64,000 nt of DNA from Setoptus koraiensis. Its lineage: Eukaryota; Arthropoda. Below the pieces are notes generated by a model, which searched no databases, was not told the origin of the DNA, and was given only the letters and a program-made list of their open reading frames with translations. The stretch lies in the NCBI GenBank assembly GCA_048013815.1, contig CM106585.1, forward strand, positions 9,734,001 to 9,798,000, written 5' to 3'. The translations under genes were made by a program, and so were the position numbers. Of the stretch, positions 1-11,455 are shown piece after piece; positions within the stretch are counted from its first letter, which is position 1; each line of letters opens with the position of its first letter.

Positions 1-1505
1 TACGCCCACTATAGTCTCTATGAACTCTCCAGTGTACCGAGAACAAGAATACGCTAGTCTCGTTCCCAACTTCGGCCAAAAAAATTCTAGATTTTTCTTC
101 GTATTTTCTGAAGTTAGACCCACTATTTGGATCCACAATAGTCCATCAAGCATCCACGGATGATGCTTATGGTAGAAGATAAATTTCTGAATATATCAGG
201 ACTGATAATGAAAATTTTGGTTGATTGGTTGGTTGGTTGGTAATTCCTAGCGTAATTAATACAGCCAGCGTATTCGTAAAGTAGTAAATGGGCGGATTTC
301 AACAAACATAGTTGTCACCATCTTTAGAAACACCACGCTACTATTTTGGGAAATATCTTCAAAAGGGGTACCAATCCCAGGCTGGTCATTGGTGTCAGTG
401 ATGTCCTCCACTGGCTGAACTATTCCTTCTTCCGGTTGAATAGCCTCTTCATCTGGGCAACCATCGTCCATCACCATCGGCTGGGATTGACTCGAAATTA
501 TGGACTGCGAGAAGTCACTCAGCTCCTCCATTGATTTCACAATCTCTTTTCCTAAGATAATGATAGGATCAGATTTCAATTTGTATACGTCTGCATCGGT
601 CAAATAATAATGAATGATGCCATGGGGATCCATTTCACCCTTGATCAATGCTGCTATATACTGAATGGCCTCCGAAGGGCAGGCTCCAATCGGATTCCTC
701 TCCTCGCACTGTGACACTAGAGCACGATCAACTTTAGTTGACAGACACTTCTGAAAGAGCTCCTTAACTGTTTTAAACTCTTCTTCGGTTTGAATAAAGG
801 CTCTATGACCAACGAGAATGGATAGTGTCTGGACACGAACGCCCTTGTATGAATGTTAATCCATAAAACCATGTCATGTTTTTGAATTATGCCATTACTA
901 TCGCCCCCCAAAAAAGGCTCCTTTCCTCGGAGTATGCTACCACCGTCGTGATATGACTTGTCAAACCCTAATCGCAATGGCCTGATAGAGGCACACGAGG
1001 GTGGAATGTAACCTTCTAACCCATATTCACTTATATCGATGTATTCCAGGTGGAAGGCGCCACAGAATCTCTCGTACAATTCTCCCATATCGATGTTAGT
1101 GAGGAATTCCAACAATACCCCGTAATCGTGTAGGCCATCCTCACGAGCTTTCAAATCGATGATGCCTCTGCGATCGAAATCCTACTTACCACCGATGTGT
1201 TTATAAACAAGCTTGGCCTCCACTGACTGGATATTGTTGGAATTTGTCCCAACATATATTATGAAGAATCCTTTTGCAACAGGTCTATCCTCGGTGGGCC
1301 GATCACCTTTGATAATAACGACCGCATGAGGGCGTTTTGTAGCCTTTCGATGACCAATGTATATCAGTGCTTCTCCTGGTTCATTGAGTAGGAAATATTT
1401 GGAAGAGTACATCCCCGGACCAAGAACATTAATAGAAGGACGTCCTTGACTGGCATATCTAAGCCGTAACATGTTTGTAACTAGTCGCCTTCTGATATAA
1501 CCCAT
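1..1505 (-). CDS. Unrecognised multi-exon gene, 5' part; runs off the left edge
   Basis: I do not recognise the family. The first ATG is at 1505, preceded in frame by a stop. Exon 1 (1505-1190) ends at a good donor (GTAAGTAGG). A 42-nt intron (1148-1189, ending TTTGAAAG) joins in frame to an exon starting at 1147. That exon stays open in one frame to about 850 and then continues in another frame through to 319, so one frame change near 835-860 is unexplained. A donor at 318 (ATG|GTGACA) and an acceptor at 187 (TATATTCAG) join in phase to a last visible exon, 186 to the edge, open throughout. The predicted protein is over 450 residues, not low-complexity, with no obvious signal peptide or membrane segment. 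Fragments include PGMYSSKYFLLNEPGEALIY and WIQIVGLTSENTKKNLEFFW. It lies about 260 nt downstream of the PTB gene on the same strand. Gene reality is fairly sure; function is unknown. Confidence 0.6.
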
Positions 1506-1809
1506 GATCAGCTAAATTATGGTTACACGTTAGCGATTGGTTGATATTAATATATTCGAAGTATATATAGAATGATAATCAACCCAATTTGGCTAAAGTG
1601 GAAACTCCATATTTTGTTCCCTCTGTAAATCGATGTCAAGCAAAATGATATTTTTGGAAGACTGTTAAATATAGAATCATCAAAGGTATTCTGAAATCAC
1701 AACATCTGATATTTATATATGATACAGGTGAAACCACTTGTGAGGGAAACAGTGCCCCAACTTTATTGGTAAAAACACTTTATATAGAAACGAATATAAA
1801 TATAACGAA
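1506..1809. other. Short intergenic gap with a poly(A) signal for the PTB gene
   Basis: This AT-rich gap separates the PTB gene stop codon from the next minus-strand start. On the minus strand an AATAAA lies at 1767-1762, about 45 nt past the PTB stop, a fitting poly(A) signal. The remaining 250 nt must hold the promoter of the downstream gene. I see only AT-rich stretches there and no clear TATA-Inr pair. Confidence 0.5.
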
Positions 1810-4800
1810 TTAGCTCCGTTGCTCAATTGATTGTTGCGCGAATCCATTGAGGCTTGTGAATTGTGTTTTCGACTGTTGCCGGTGATTGACGGCAAGACTT
1901 GAAGCAACGGATTCGTCATCATTTGTGATCATAGAGGAGCCATTATCCTCTTCTTGTGTTGTTTGTTTTGTCGTTGCGTCATCAATATTACTATCTATGT
2001 CTGTTATATCATCATGGTTATAAAATTGTTCGACAGTTCGCTGAGATTCTCGTCCGTCGTGTTCCGATTCGAATTCGAGTTGCATTGTGTGTCCGTTAGT
2101 TTGTAGCTGTTCAAGTCGCAGCAGACTTGTGGATGACGCCGACGATGACGACACCTTCCTTTCGGAATCTTTCGAATTGTTTACCGATGTAGGTTTGTTG
2201 GTTGTCAAGTTGGTTGCTTGTATAGATTGGCTGTCACAAGTGCCAGAATATTGTTGCAGCTGGTAACTAAAATTGTTGCTATCTTTTGTCGTTTGGACAT
2301 CATTGTGATTGTTGTGACTTATCGATTCACTTGTTGGTGGCATTTGGGCCCGTTTATTGCTGCTTTGCTGCTGTTTTTGTTTCGAATTGAGCATAGTTAC
2401 TTGTTGCCCGATTGGCACGTAGATGGACTCGCCGGCCTCAACGGGCGGCGGCCCGAACACTATGGGCATACCCTCTAGTTGGGCAGGTAGCATGGTCATT
2501 AGCTCTTTTTGTCTTTTGAGCCACTTTTTGCCCTCTTTCGATTGAAGGAACTTTTGTTGTTTTTCGGCCAATTGTTTTTGGCGTTTTTTCTCCTGCGCGT
2601 CCAATTGTAACTGGGCCTTATTAGATATCTGCTGCTTATTGTTGACAGTGTTGCTGGCCATCAACGTTGCAGTTGTCGTTGAATGGGCCGAAGACGACAC
2701 AACCATGTTGGGCACTCTGTTCTCGCCAGTAGAATTAGAATACACGATGCCGTTGTCGGCACTTCCGGTTTGAGGAGGCAACTCGGTGGTGGAATTGGTC
2801 ACTTCCACCAGCGCCTTCTTCTTTCTTCCCTTTAGGGTGGCCGTAAGAAAGCCGGGCGGCCCGCTTACGATTGGAAAGACGGAAATCTCATTGGATGAGC
2901 TGTCACCATTACAGGGCGAATAATTGTGCTTTGTTCCGCTGTTGCTGCTACCTGTTGATGTCACCTGTGCAATGTCACCGGCGCCCGTGGCAGTGGTGCA
3001 ATTTGTCAGTGTATCTGTAGTGTCGTTTGTTCGAGAGGTGGCAAGCATCTTTTTTATTTTCCTCTTGTCAATAGTGTGGCGCTGCTGCTGCTGCAGCGTC
3101 GGGCAGCACTCAACTGGCATCAATGCACCGTTGACCGGAAATGCCGGCGCCAATCGCGCCAGATGATCGTGGTGGTCGTGCTCTCTCGGCGGTAAAATCA
3201 TCGGGTATTGCGGTTGCGGATACTGCTGTTGATGATGACCACGCAATGTGCCGTGCAATGCTGTCGGCTGATGGTAGACAATGGGAAGGGCATTGGGTGC
3301 GCGGCGCATAGTAGTGGAGTGGCCGTTGACGGGCTGATAAACGGGGCCGCCCGGCATACAGTCTGCGGCGTAATAGTTTGCGGCGCCTACTGGCGGGCCG
3401 CCATAATAGGCGCCCGGTTGTCCGGCATAAATTGGCGGGCCGGACACCATTGGTGGTAACGCCATTGGGTGATGATGTGACGTGGGCATGTGGTGCGGGT
3501 ACGGCCCCGCCGCTTGGCTAGTCGGGTGTGGGTACCTCATGTAGAGATCGTCATGTTTGCTGATGGCGCCATTGTGATAGTTATTTGGCACACGATGGTG
3601 CTGCAACGCGGGCGACAGGGGCGACGGGTCGCCAGCCATTTGCTGCTGATTAGATTTAGTCTGTTTGCCGCGTTTTGAGCTAGGATTGAGGCGCATCATG
3701 GTGACAGAATCGGCCACTGACAGCACGCTCTTGATGGTGCCCTGCTGCTGCTTGGGGCCCTTTTTCACCTGTTGCTGCTGGCTCGCCGGCTGCCGGTTGC
3801 TTGACAGTTGTTGATAATTGTTGTTTGTTTGCACCGTCTCGCCGGTGGCCACGCTGGACGTTCGCGACGAGCCCATCTCCTGCTGCCGGCCGCTCACGTT
3901 GGTCACGTCGGCCAGCGCATTATTGGTTTTCGTTTGGTTTCGGGGCCCCGTTTGGGGGGCGCAATTTTCGCTTGGGCTCTGGTCGCCGGTGAGCGGCAAA
4001 TCGAAGCACGATTGCGACGACCGCTTGATGGCGGCAGCGGACGGCTGCTTGTGAGACGCGGATCGGTGCTGCTGCTGCTGCTGACTGAAAAAGTCCATCT
4101 CCGACGGGTGCCCGTGATAATAGTGCAACTGATGCAAGCTCTTGGAATGACGCAATTGCGCGCTGTTGTCACAAGTCCGTTGCTGCTGACTCGACAGCAA
4201 CTGACTGTGTTGCTGCTGTTGCAACAGATTCGCCCCGCCAGAAGCCCGTCTCATCCGGCCCGCTTGCTGCGGCAAGCCGGCCGGGTATTTGTGGCGCTGG
4301 CCGGTGTCGGTGACATAGTTGACCTCGTGCGACGACTGTGACCGGTTCATGTTGGCCGAATCTCTTCTTTTGCGCTGCTGTTGCTGCTTGTGTTTCGGCT
4401 CCGTTGTGACAGCCAAACTTGTGTTGTTGCTCGCTACTGTTTTGTTTGGCGCCGCTGGGTGGTGCCACCGTTCAATGGCCAGCGAGTGGCTCTTGTGGGC
4501 GCCGTCGACGCGGCTACCCGCCAACCCGGACGCTCCGCTCAAACTGCTGCTGCTGCCGCCGCCGCCGCTCGATCCCGACTCGCTGCCGTCGGTCGAATCT
4601 GTCTGGCCACGGGCCGCTTCCGGTTCCGTCGCGTCATCCTGGTCGTCGGACATTTCGTCGTCTCGGGCGCGGCGCTGTTGCTGTTGCTCCAGCATTTGCT
4701 TCGCAAACATTGTGTCCGCGTAGGCGTGAAAACAGCACCTGACCAGCGCGTTGGCGGCCGCGTCCCGCTTACAAATGAAGGCGTGACACTCGAGTACCTT

Positions 4801-5878
4801 GATGCCCGTGGTGCGGCGCATTATGCAGGCGAACACGGGCGGATGTTGCAGTGGGGCGCTGCCGCCGCCGCCGTTGTTTTGCATCATATTCATCAGCAGA
4901 AAGTTGGGCGAATCCAACGGCAGAAATTTCACTTGATGGGGGCCCGATTCGAGCGCGTGACCGCTGATCCGCTGACTCAGTGTTGCGGCGCCGTGATCGT
5001 CGGTGTCCGTCGAATTGTCCGTGGTTGAATTGTCGGTGCCCCCGTTGCTGTTGCCGTTAGCTTGTTTTCGCGGCAGGCTCTTGCCCGACGCGGGCGTCGC
5101 CGCACTTGTTTGTGTCGATAGGAAATAGCGCACCGCGGCGCAATAATGCAACGATTCAATGGGGTAGAAACGTTTCAATTCGCGCCCGCTCTCGTCGATA
5201 TTCTCCAATAAAATACCGTTGCTCCACACGGACAGCCACGAGTCGATGCCCGCGTTGCCCATTATCAGTGACTGGAAGTCGGGGTACAAATCCTTCAGCG
5301 GGCCCTGGATGCCCTGCAGGCCGTCCTTGGTGACGTGGGGCACAGCCGAACCGAGGTACATGACCCGGCAGCGACATATGGCGCTGGTGTGCGGCGCCCG
5401 ATTGGAGGTATTGCTGTTGTAACATTGTTTGGCGAGCGACCATCGGTTGGCCGTCTGTCTACCGTAGGTACTGTAGACATTTGGGGCGCCATTGTGGTGG
5501 CCGTAGGTGAGCGTCGGATATCTGGCGCTTGACGGCGGGCCACCAGCGGGCTCTTGTCTGTTGATGGTGCCCTGATGATTGCCGCTGTTCATCAGAGTCA
5601 GGTATCTGTGACGAGCGATAGGTATTAGCTGGTGCGGCGGTGGTATTACTGGCGGCGGCGACACGGGACACTGGGCTATCGGTAATGGCATCGCGTAATG
5701 CGACGGATGGGCCGCCACCGCCATTGGCTGGCTCGCGGTAGTCGGGTAATGGGACCGCACTAGGGTATTGGACATGACCGGTAGCGCGGACAGGTGCGCC
5801 GGCGGCAGCAAGCTATGAGCGGCGGCCGCTGGCACGAGCGGATAATTGGCGTATATCGGTTGACTAATGACGTTACTC

Positions 5879-5920
<42 letters not shown>

Positions 5921-6342
5921 TTGTTGCTGTTGTAGTTGTTGTGTGGTTGTTGGTGCTGGTGCAGGCCATCGACAATTGTATCGTTGCTGTTGTTGTTTGT
6001 TGGGGCTCTTTGCGGTTGCTGTTGGTGTAGTAGTAGTTGTTGTTGCTGCTGACCGTTGGCCAGCTCACTGTGATGGCCGTTGTGATTGTTTCTCGTGACA
6101 CTGTTGGCCAGGTCGGGCTGCAGCTTCGACTTGTGACTGTGTTTCACCTGTTGCTGATGCTCCGACTGTGACTGCTGCTGGCCAGTGGCCGCTGCCGAGC
6201 TCACCTTGGCGCCCATGGTGCGATGGGGCTGTTGCTGTTGTTGATCTGGGCAGCCGTTGCTGCCAGTTGAGACAAGATTAATTGAGTTTGCGTTGGTTGA
6301 CAGCACAGACGACAGCACAGATTGTATCATATTTGAGGGCAT
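1810..6342 (-). CDS. PTB/PID-domain protein with long Gln/Asn-rich tails (1510 aa)
   Basis: A single exon of 1510 codons starts at the ATG at 6342 (MPSNMIQSVL). A phosphotyrosine-binding fold spans roughly residues 322-552. It begins with CRVMYLGSAVPHVTKDGL and continues through WLSVWSNGILLENIDESGRE and FYPIESLHYCAAVRY, then FACIMRRTTGIKVLECHAF, and ends in a helix (LVRCCFHAYADTMFAKQMLE). PTB domains bind NPXY-type tails of membrane receptors, so a cytoplasmic adaptor role is inferred. A Ser/Thr/Asn-rich insert of about 60 residues sits within the domain after the AVRY segment. The N-terminal 320 residues are Gln- and Asn-rich, with an almost pure Asn run near 136-154. The C-terminal 950 residues are Gln/Ser/Thr-rich, with a basic helix near residue 1260 (KKRQKQLAEKQQKF). 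I recall similar PTB sequences in insects but cannot give a gene name. Confidence 0.9.
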
Positions 6343-6780
6343 CTTATCATGAGATTCTTATGCGTTGTCTGTCGCTCGTTTTGTCGTCGTGGACTGTGGT
6401 TGTGGTTGTTGCTGCTGCCAGCAACCACCACAAACGACAAATTGTGTCTAGGCAAATCGTTTGAGAACTATATGCCCTATTTGCGTGTGTTCGGTATGCG
6501 GATGTTGGATGCGCACTGGCTCAGTTTAGATTTGTCTTAATCATCGGCGACACTTTTAACTGTCAACTGCGACTGTTGTCTTGATTGCGTCCGCGATATG
6601 CTTTTGATACGCTGCTTGCGGATGTAGCGGGCCGGTGCGGTGTGTGCCCGAGCGGCCATTAAGTTAAAATGATGACTATCATCAACTGTAATGACAACTT
6701 TCCATCGACTGACTGGGCCACTTTTTTAACGGTTCGTGCCGTGCGTTCGCTTCGATTGGCGTGTTCTCGCTCGCTTCTTT

Positions 6781-6962
6781 TCGTTATGCGCGTTCTGTGC
6801 GCTCTTTGCGTTCTTTGCGTTCTTCGCGCTTCTTGCGCTGCGTTCTCTTGCCAGCTTTGGATGCCAGCGTTCGCTGTGTGGCCGGCAGTGTGTTTGGCAG
6901 TGTGTTCGGCAGAGTGTTCGGCAGCGTTCGGCAGAGTGTTCGGCAGTGTGTTCGGGTGGGTC
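6781..6962. repeat. Two adjacent short tandem repeats upstream of the PTB gene
   Basis: From about 6781 to 6850 a degenerate 9-bp unit of the type GCGTTCTTT recurs. From about 6880 to 6960 a 10-14-bp unit around GTGTTCGGCAG recurs six or seven times. Both lie about 450-620 bp upstream of the PTB start. No function is visible. Confidence 0.6.
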
Positions 6963-7461
6963 AGGCGCGAACGGATTGCGCACACTTCTCAGCTCTCAGC
7001 TCTCGCTCCGCATTCCACATTAGCAGTGTGTCGAGCCGTTCGAGAGCTAAGCTCACGATCGCAACCATTCGAGTGCGCGCCGCTCCGACTGGCCCGGCCA
7101 ATGCAACAGGTGAGCTGGTGTCGCTGCGAGCAATAGCTGAACTTGATTAGTGGTCTAGACCAGATAGCTGCCAGCAGATAGAGCATGTTGGCATGTAAGG
7201 TTAAATATGCAACAGGTTGTTGTTGTTGCTGTTGGTGCACTAGTGGCCGCGGCCAGGTGAAGCGCACACGGCGCAAGCTCGCCCCACTAAATGCTCCGCC
7301 AAGGCGACACAGGCAGCGCTGGGCCGATAATTTTCAACTGGCGCTTTACTCTAATTCTTTGCGCCGTTCGCTGTCCATATATCGAGCGTTGCGCAATTGA
7401 CTGTTGCTTGCTGTTTCTGTTGCTGTTACTGTTACGCAACCTTACCTTGCACAACTCGGCT

Positions 7462-7531
7462 CGCTAACAGTGACCGGCTAACAGTGACCGGCTAACAGTG
7501 ACTCGCTAGCAGCGACTCGCTAACAGCGACT
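7462..7531 (+). repeat. 14-bp tandem repeat, 5 units
   Basis: Five consecutive 14-bp units of the form CGCTAACAGTGACC or close variants are visible. Units 4 and 5 differ from units 1-3 at a few positions. Confidence 0.85.
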
Positions 7532-7910
7532 GGCCGCGCTTCTGCCTAATTAATGCTCGTCGTCTATGTTTATCTCTGCTGTTTGTCTTGGCCGGCCACT
7601 TGAGTGTGCGTCTGGCGCCGAGATCGGCCGAGATTGAACTGTCGAGTCGCACAGGTAGAGCTGCATCGATCAGTGCCAGCACACGACCAATGCGAAATGG
7701 TGCCTCTGCCGGCCAACGAGTGCGCCGGCCAAACAAACAGACGCACAAACAAACAAACAAACGGCCAAACCAGCGCACCGTTTGCAGCAAACCAACGCAC
7801 ACCAAACCGCTACAAACAGGTGATTGTTTGAAAAGTGTATGTGTGATATGTATCAATTATTGTGCGAGATTCACGACGGCGCTCCAACTGCTCCAACGTT
7901 TAGCCGCACT

Positions 7911-7956
7911 GGCCAGACTCCAGTGGCCAGACTCCAGTGGCCAGACTCCAGTGGCC
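7911..7956 (+). repeat. 14-bp tandem repeat, 3 identical units
   Basis: GGCCAGACTCCAGT is repeated three times without change, and a fourth GGCC starts after it. The identity of the units suggests a recent slippage product. Confidence 0.9.
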
Positions 7957-7996
7957 AAAGGTGAAGAGCGATGATGTAAATTGAAAACTGGCTCCA

Positions 7997-8066
7997 TCAC
8001 CTAAGCTCACCTGAGCTCACCTGTGCTCACCTAAGCTCACCTGTGCTCACCTAGGCTCACCTGTGC
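7997..8066 (+). repeat. 10-bp repeat carrying CACCTG motifs, 7 units
   Basis: Seven units of TCACCTNNGC follow each other in exact 10-bp register; several contain CACCTG. On the other strand each unit contains AGGTGAGC, which matches the 5' splice-site consensus. CACCTG is the E2-box bound by Snail and ZEB-type repressors. Whether this is regulatory is inference. Confidence 0.85.
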
Positions 8067-9237
8067 CACACAGTGTGTCAGCGAAAAACTTAAAATTATC
8101 GGTGCTGCGGTCGCTTTTGTTTGTGCCCGCCAGCAACTGGCAACGGGCAACAGGTGAACGGTTAGCCTTAAATTATTGTTATTACTATTATTATTATTAT
8201 TATTGTTAGTGTTGGCGCGGCCAGCCGGCGAGCGGCCAAATAATAACCTGGCGGCGGCGGCGGCGCTGCAAAATGATGCGCCGGGCATCGTTTTGCGCCG
8301 GCCTCGATTATGCGCCGGCCGGCGCTAATCTGGCGGGCGCTCGCTCGCCGCTGCGGCCATCAAGTGGCCCAGCTTATGCTAATACGGCCATGCGCCGCCG
8401 ACACAGCGACAACCCGACGAGACGGACGGTCTCGCCGGCGGCCAGGCGGAGCCAATCGCCGATACGAGAACAGGCCACTCTCTCACCTGTGTGATATAAC
8501 TTTTATCATACGAGCATGAGTTATATCATCGACGGCTTGTTGCGCAAATTATGCGCAGCTCCCTGCGATACAAGCGCAACCATCGCCGCTCGATTGAGTC
8601 CATCGAGCCGGCTCATCGAGCGGCCGCCCGGCAAATTAATTCATTCCCAGCAGCGGCGGCAGCGGCGGCGGCTCGGCCATTAGGCCAAGTGTGTCTGGCC
8701 GGCCAACTGTGCAACGGTCTGGCCGGCGAGCAGCGGCCACCGAGTAACGGCCGGCGAGCAACGGCGCTCTCTGGCCAGCGGCCACTCGGCCTGCATCAAG
8801 CCGGATTCGCGGGCCGGTCCGGTGCGCTGAGAGTCGCATAAAGAGGAATTCATAAAACTTATGATAATATCGGCCCGCTCGAAGCAAGTGCAGTTTACAG
8901 TTTACGGCTTGCAGCGACTCTCTGGCGCGGCGCGAATCAGCCGAGCCGAATAGCGGTCGCATCGGGACGCTCGAGCGGCGAGCGATTGGCCGAGTCGGCC
9001 GGGCGAGAGTTGAGAGCGGCGCGAATTGCGCTGTGAATTAGCTGGTCAATAGCTGGGCAAAAGTCAAAATAAGAAGACGAAGAAGAAGACGCTGCCAAGC
9101 GAGAGATTGCGTAATAAGGCACACCATTAGTGGTCATAAATAATCAGTAGCAGCAGAGCTGAGCAAACTCTCGCTTGCTCACGATCGTGCACAATTGAGC
9201 CGCTCGCAACAACAGGTTGTTGTCGTTGTTGTTGGCG

Positions 9238-9540
9238 TTGCTGTTGTTGTTGTTGTTGTTGTTGTGACAATCGCCAACAACCGTCAACGAGCGGCAACAA
9301 CCGATAACAAGCGAGCAATTGGCCCGACCGGCCACATCCTGGTGCACACTTCGGCCCAGCCGCTTGTCGGTGCGATGCCAGCAGCATACCGTTAAATATT
9401 GCAAATTGTCCTTCTCACTGGGCACAACAACAACAGCAGCAGCAGCAGCAACAACAACAACAACAACAACAACAAAAACGACAGCAGCAACAGCGATAGC
9501 AGCAACATCGACAGCAACAACATCGACAACAACAACTATC
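9238..9540. repeat. GTT / CAA microsatellites
   Basis: A GTT run at about 9238-9263 and CAA/CAG runs from 9425 to 9480, followed by degenerate CAGCAACATCGA units to about 9535. The long open frames here only read the repeat as Gln, Asn or Val tracts. Confidence 0.8.
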
Positions 9541-10878
9541 GGTTACGCTCGGCGCTTATCGGCGATACGTTGCGCAATTGCAGCCTGTCGCTGAGAGCGG
9601 CGCACATTTTGGCAAGCTCATCGCGGCTTAAATGGACACTTGGCCACAAATGGCAAATTAATACATTGGCTTGCGCATTTGTGAGATTGCTCACGAGCTG
9701 ATCGCTGGCAAGCTAGCCGCTATCATCATCTTTTATTGTGGCACTTGGCTCCGCTAAAATTGGCACTCTTTATACGCATGTTTACATCATACTGCCAGAT
9801 ATTATGTCCGCCGTATGTTGCTGTTGAGCCAACAAAATGGCCACTCGAGCGGCTTCTGTGCCCGCTCGGCTATTCGGCTATTTTTATATATTTAGCCGAT
9901 CCAATCCGGTCGAAAATAGCCATTGACACAATAACAAAAGTTTTATTGTGACGGCTCAGCGCGCATGAGCCACCGAAGAAAGTTGTTGAGAGACTAATGC
10001 TGTGAGTTACGACGGATAAAGGGCCTTTCCTCGTTCGCTATTATCCGCTTCGCTTCGCTTCGCACACTGACCGCCTGTCGGCCTATCGGCACAGTAGTTG
10101 CGTCTGTCGCCGATGCGACTCGGCCCAGGATTTATGGTCGCAGTTACGGGGTGCACTTGTCAGCGGCTCGCATCACGCCCCAGTGGATATCACATTTTTC
10201 TTTGGTTTATTTTCGCTGGACTCGGGCCCACGGAGAAACTCGTCGAATCTAGGCTGAAAGACTCTACTTGAGGCCCGCCAAATGGGCGAATTTGGAGGGA
10301 AATTTGGAATTTGATCCTTTTGAGCGTCCACTGTGCCACCACTAGAACTGGCAAGCCTGCTGCCATCGCCAAAATCTCGTGCCCATCCAGCAGGGTGCTA
10401 ATCAAAATAAGAGAATTGAGATTTTCTCCACACTCGGGGATATGTTGCTTCACATTGTCGTGGCCCGTTTTCCATTTCGCATGGCAGCGCTCCATTTTCG
10501 CTGCGCGGCGCCCTTGTTGAGCCCTTATTGAGACTATGGGTGCCCAGGCTCTGATACGAAATTGGACCGATTGCTCCAATTGCGACTGCGAATTTGATCG
10601 ATAGGCGGCCAACTTGAGCATCGAGAGCAGATGGAGCCCTCGGGCGATTCGGCAATTGACCAACGCGAGCGGCACAAGGCACAATGCCCCTGACGATAAT
10701 GCAATTAAGAATCGATTGTTCATCTGTTAGGTGGCGCCCACGCAATACATTGGCCTTAGCCTTGCCACCAAAGCACACGCCTGAGCCAGTTGCGACAAAT
10801 CCAGTTGTTTCGACAATGGACAATATTTGACAAAACGGCCACCAATTTGTCGTTGCGCAATCTACAGTTGCAGCCAGT

Positions 10879-11014
10879 TAACCTGTTCACTGTCGACCCG
10901 TTGAATTGTTCACCCGTTCACCCGCTCACCTGCCCAACTGTTCACCTGTTCGCTCGTTTACCTGTTCGCTAGCTCGCTCACCTGTTCGCTAGCTCGCTCA
11001 CCTGTTCACCTGTG
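10879..11014 (+). repeat. Second cluster of ACCTG motifs, partly 20-bp tandem
   Basis: About eight ACCTG or ACCCG motifs occur within 135 bp. The right part contains a 20-bp unit (TCACCTGTTCGCTAGCTCGC) repeated twice and followed by further TCACCTG copies. It has the same core motif as the array at 7997 but a different spacing. Confidence 0.7.
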
Positions 11015-11401
11015 ACTTGTCAGCCAGCGAACGACAAGCCGGAAAAGTCACGTGGACAGGTGACAGGCACTTGTGGTGGCACAACCGACGACAATGGAGA
11101 ATTGCCGCTGCTGCTGCTGCGACCCCCCAAACCTCTGGCCAGTGCTGACCGGATATTCATTGTGTGTGGTCATCGCTAATGTGGACGCTGGTCGCACATA
11201 ATGCGACACTATGCGCACGCTTGCTATCTCGTTTGCAGCGACAGGTCGCTGCTGTCGCAGCCGGCCCGCTATCGATCGACTGGGCCGGCAGTGGGCCAGA
11301 TATGGGCTGGCTTCGCGGTGGTGCCAACACAGTGTTGCCGGCAAGCGAATCAGCAAGTGAGAGCTGACCGGCCGACAAGTGCAGACAGCGTGCTCAGGTG
11401 A

Positions 11402-11455
11402 GCGATTGTATGGGCGATTGTATGGGCGATTGTATGGCGATTGTATGGCGATTGG
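11402..11455 (+). repeat. 11-12-bp tandem repeat, about 5 units
   Basis: GCGATTGTATGG(G) recurs four times and is followed by a partial fifth unit. It is a plain minisatellite with no sign of coding. Confidence 0.85.

Noticed and set aside
8551-8841. GC-rich open frames on both strands between 8.3 and 9.1 kb
   Set aside because: They arise from GCCGGCC- and GGCGGC-rich DNA, overlap each other in several frames and show no conserved motif.
10190-10723. Minus-strand frame of 177 codons whose start looks like a signal peptide (MNNRFLIALSSGALCLVPLA)
   Set aside because: No similarity, no neighbouring promoter or poly(A) signal. Open frames of this length are common in the surrounding GC-rich, repeat-laden DNA.
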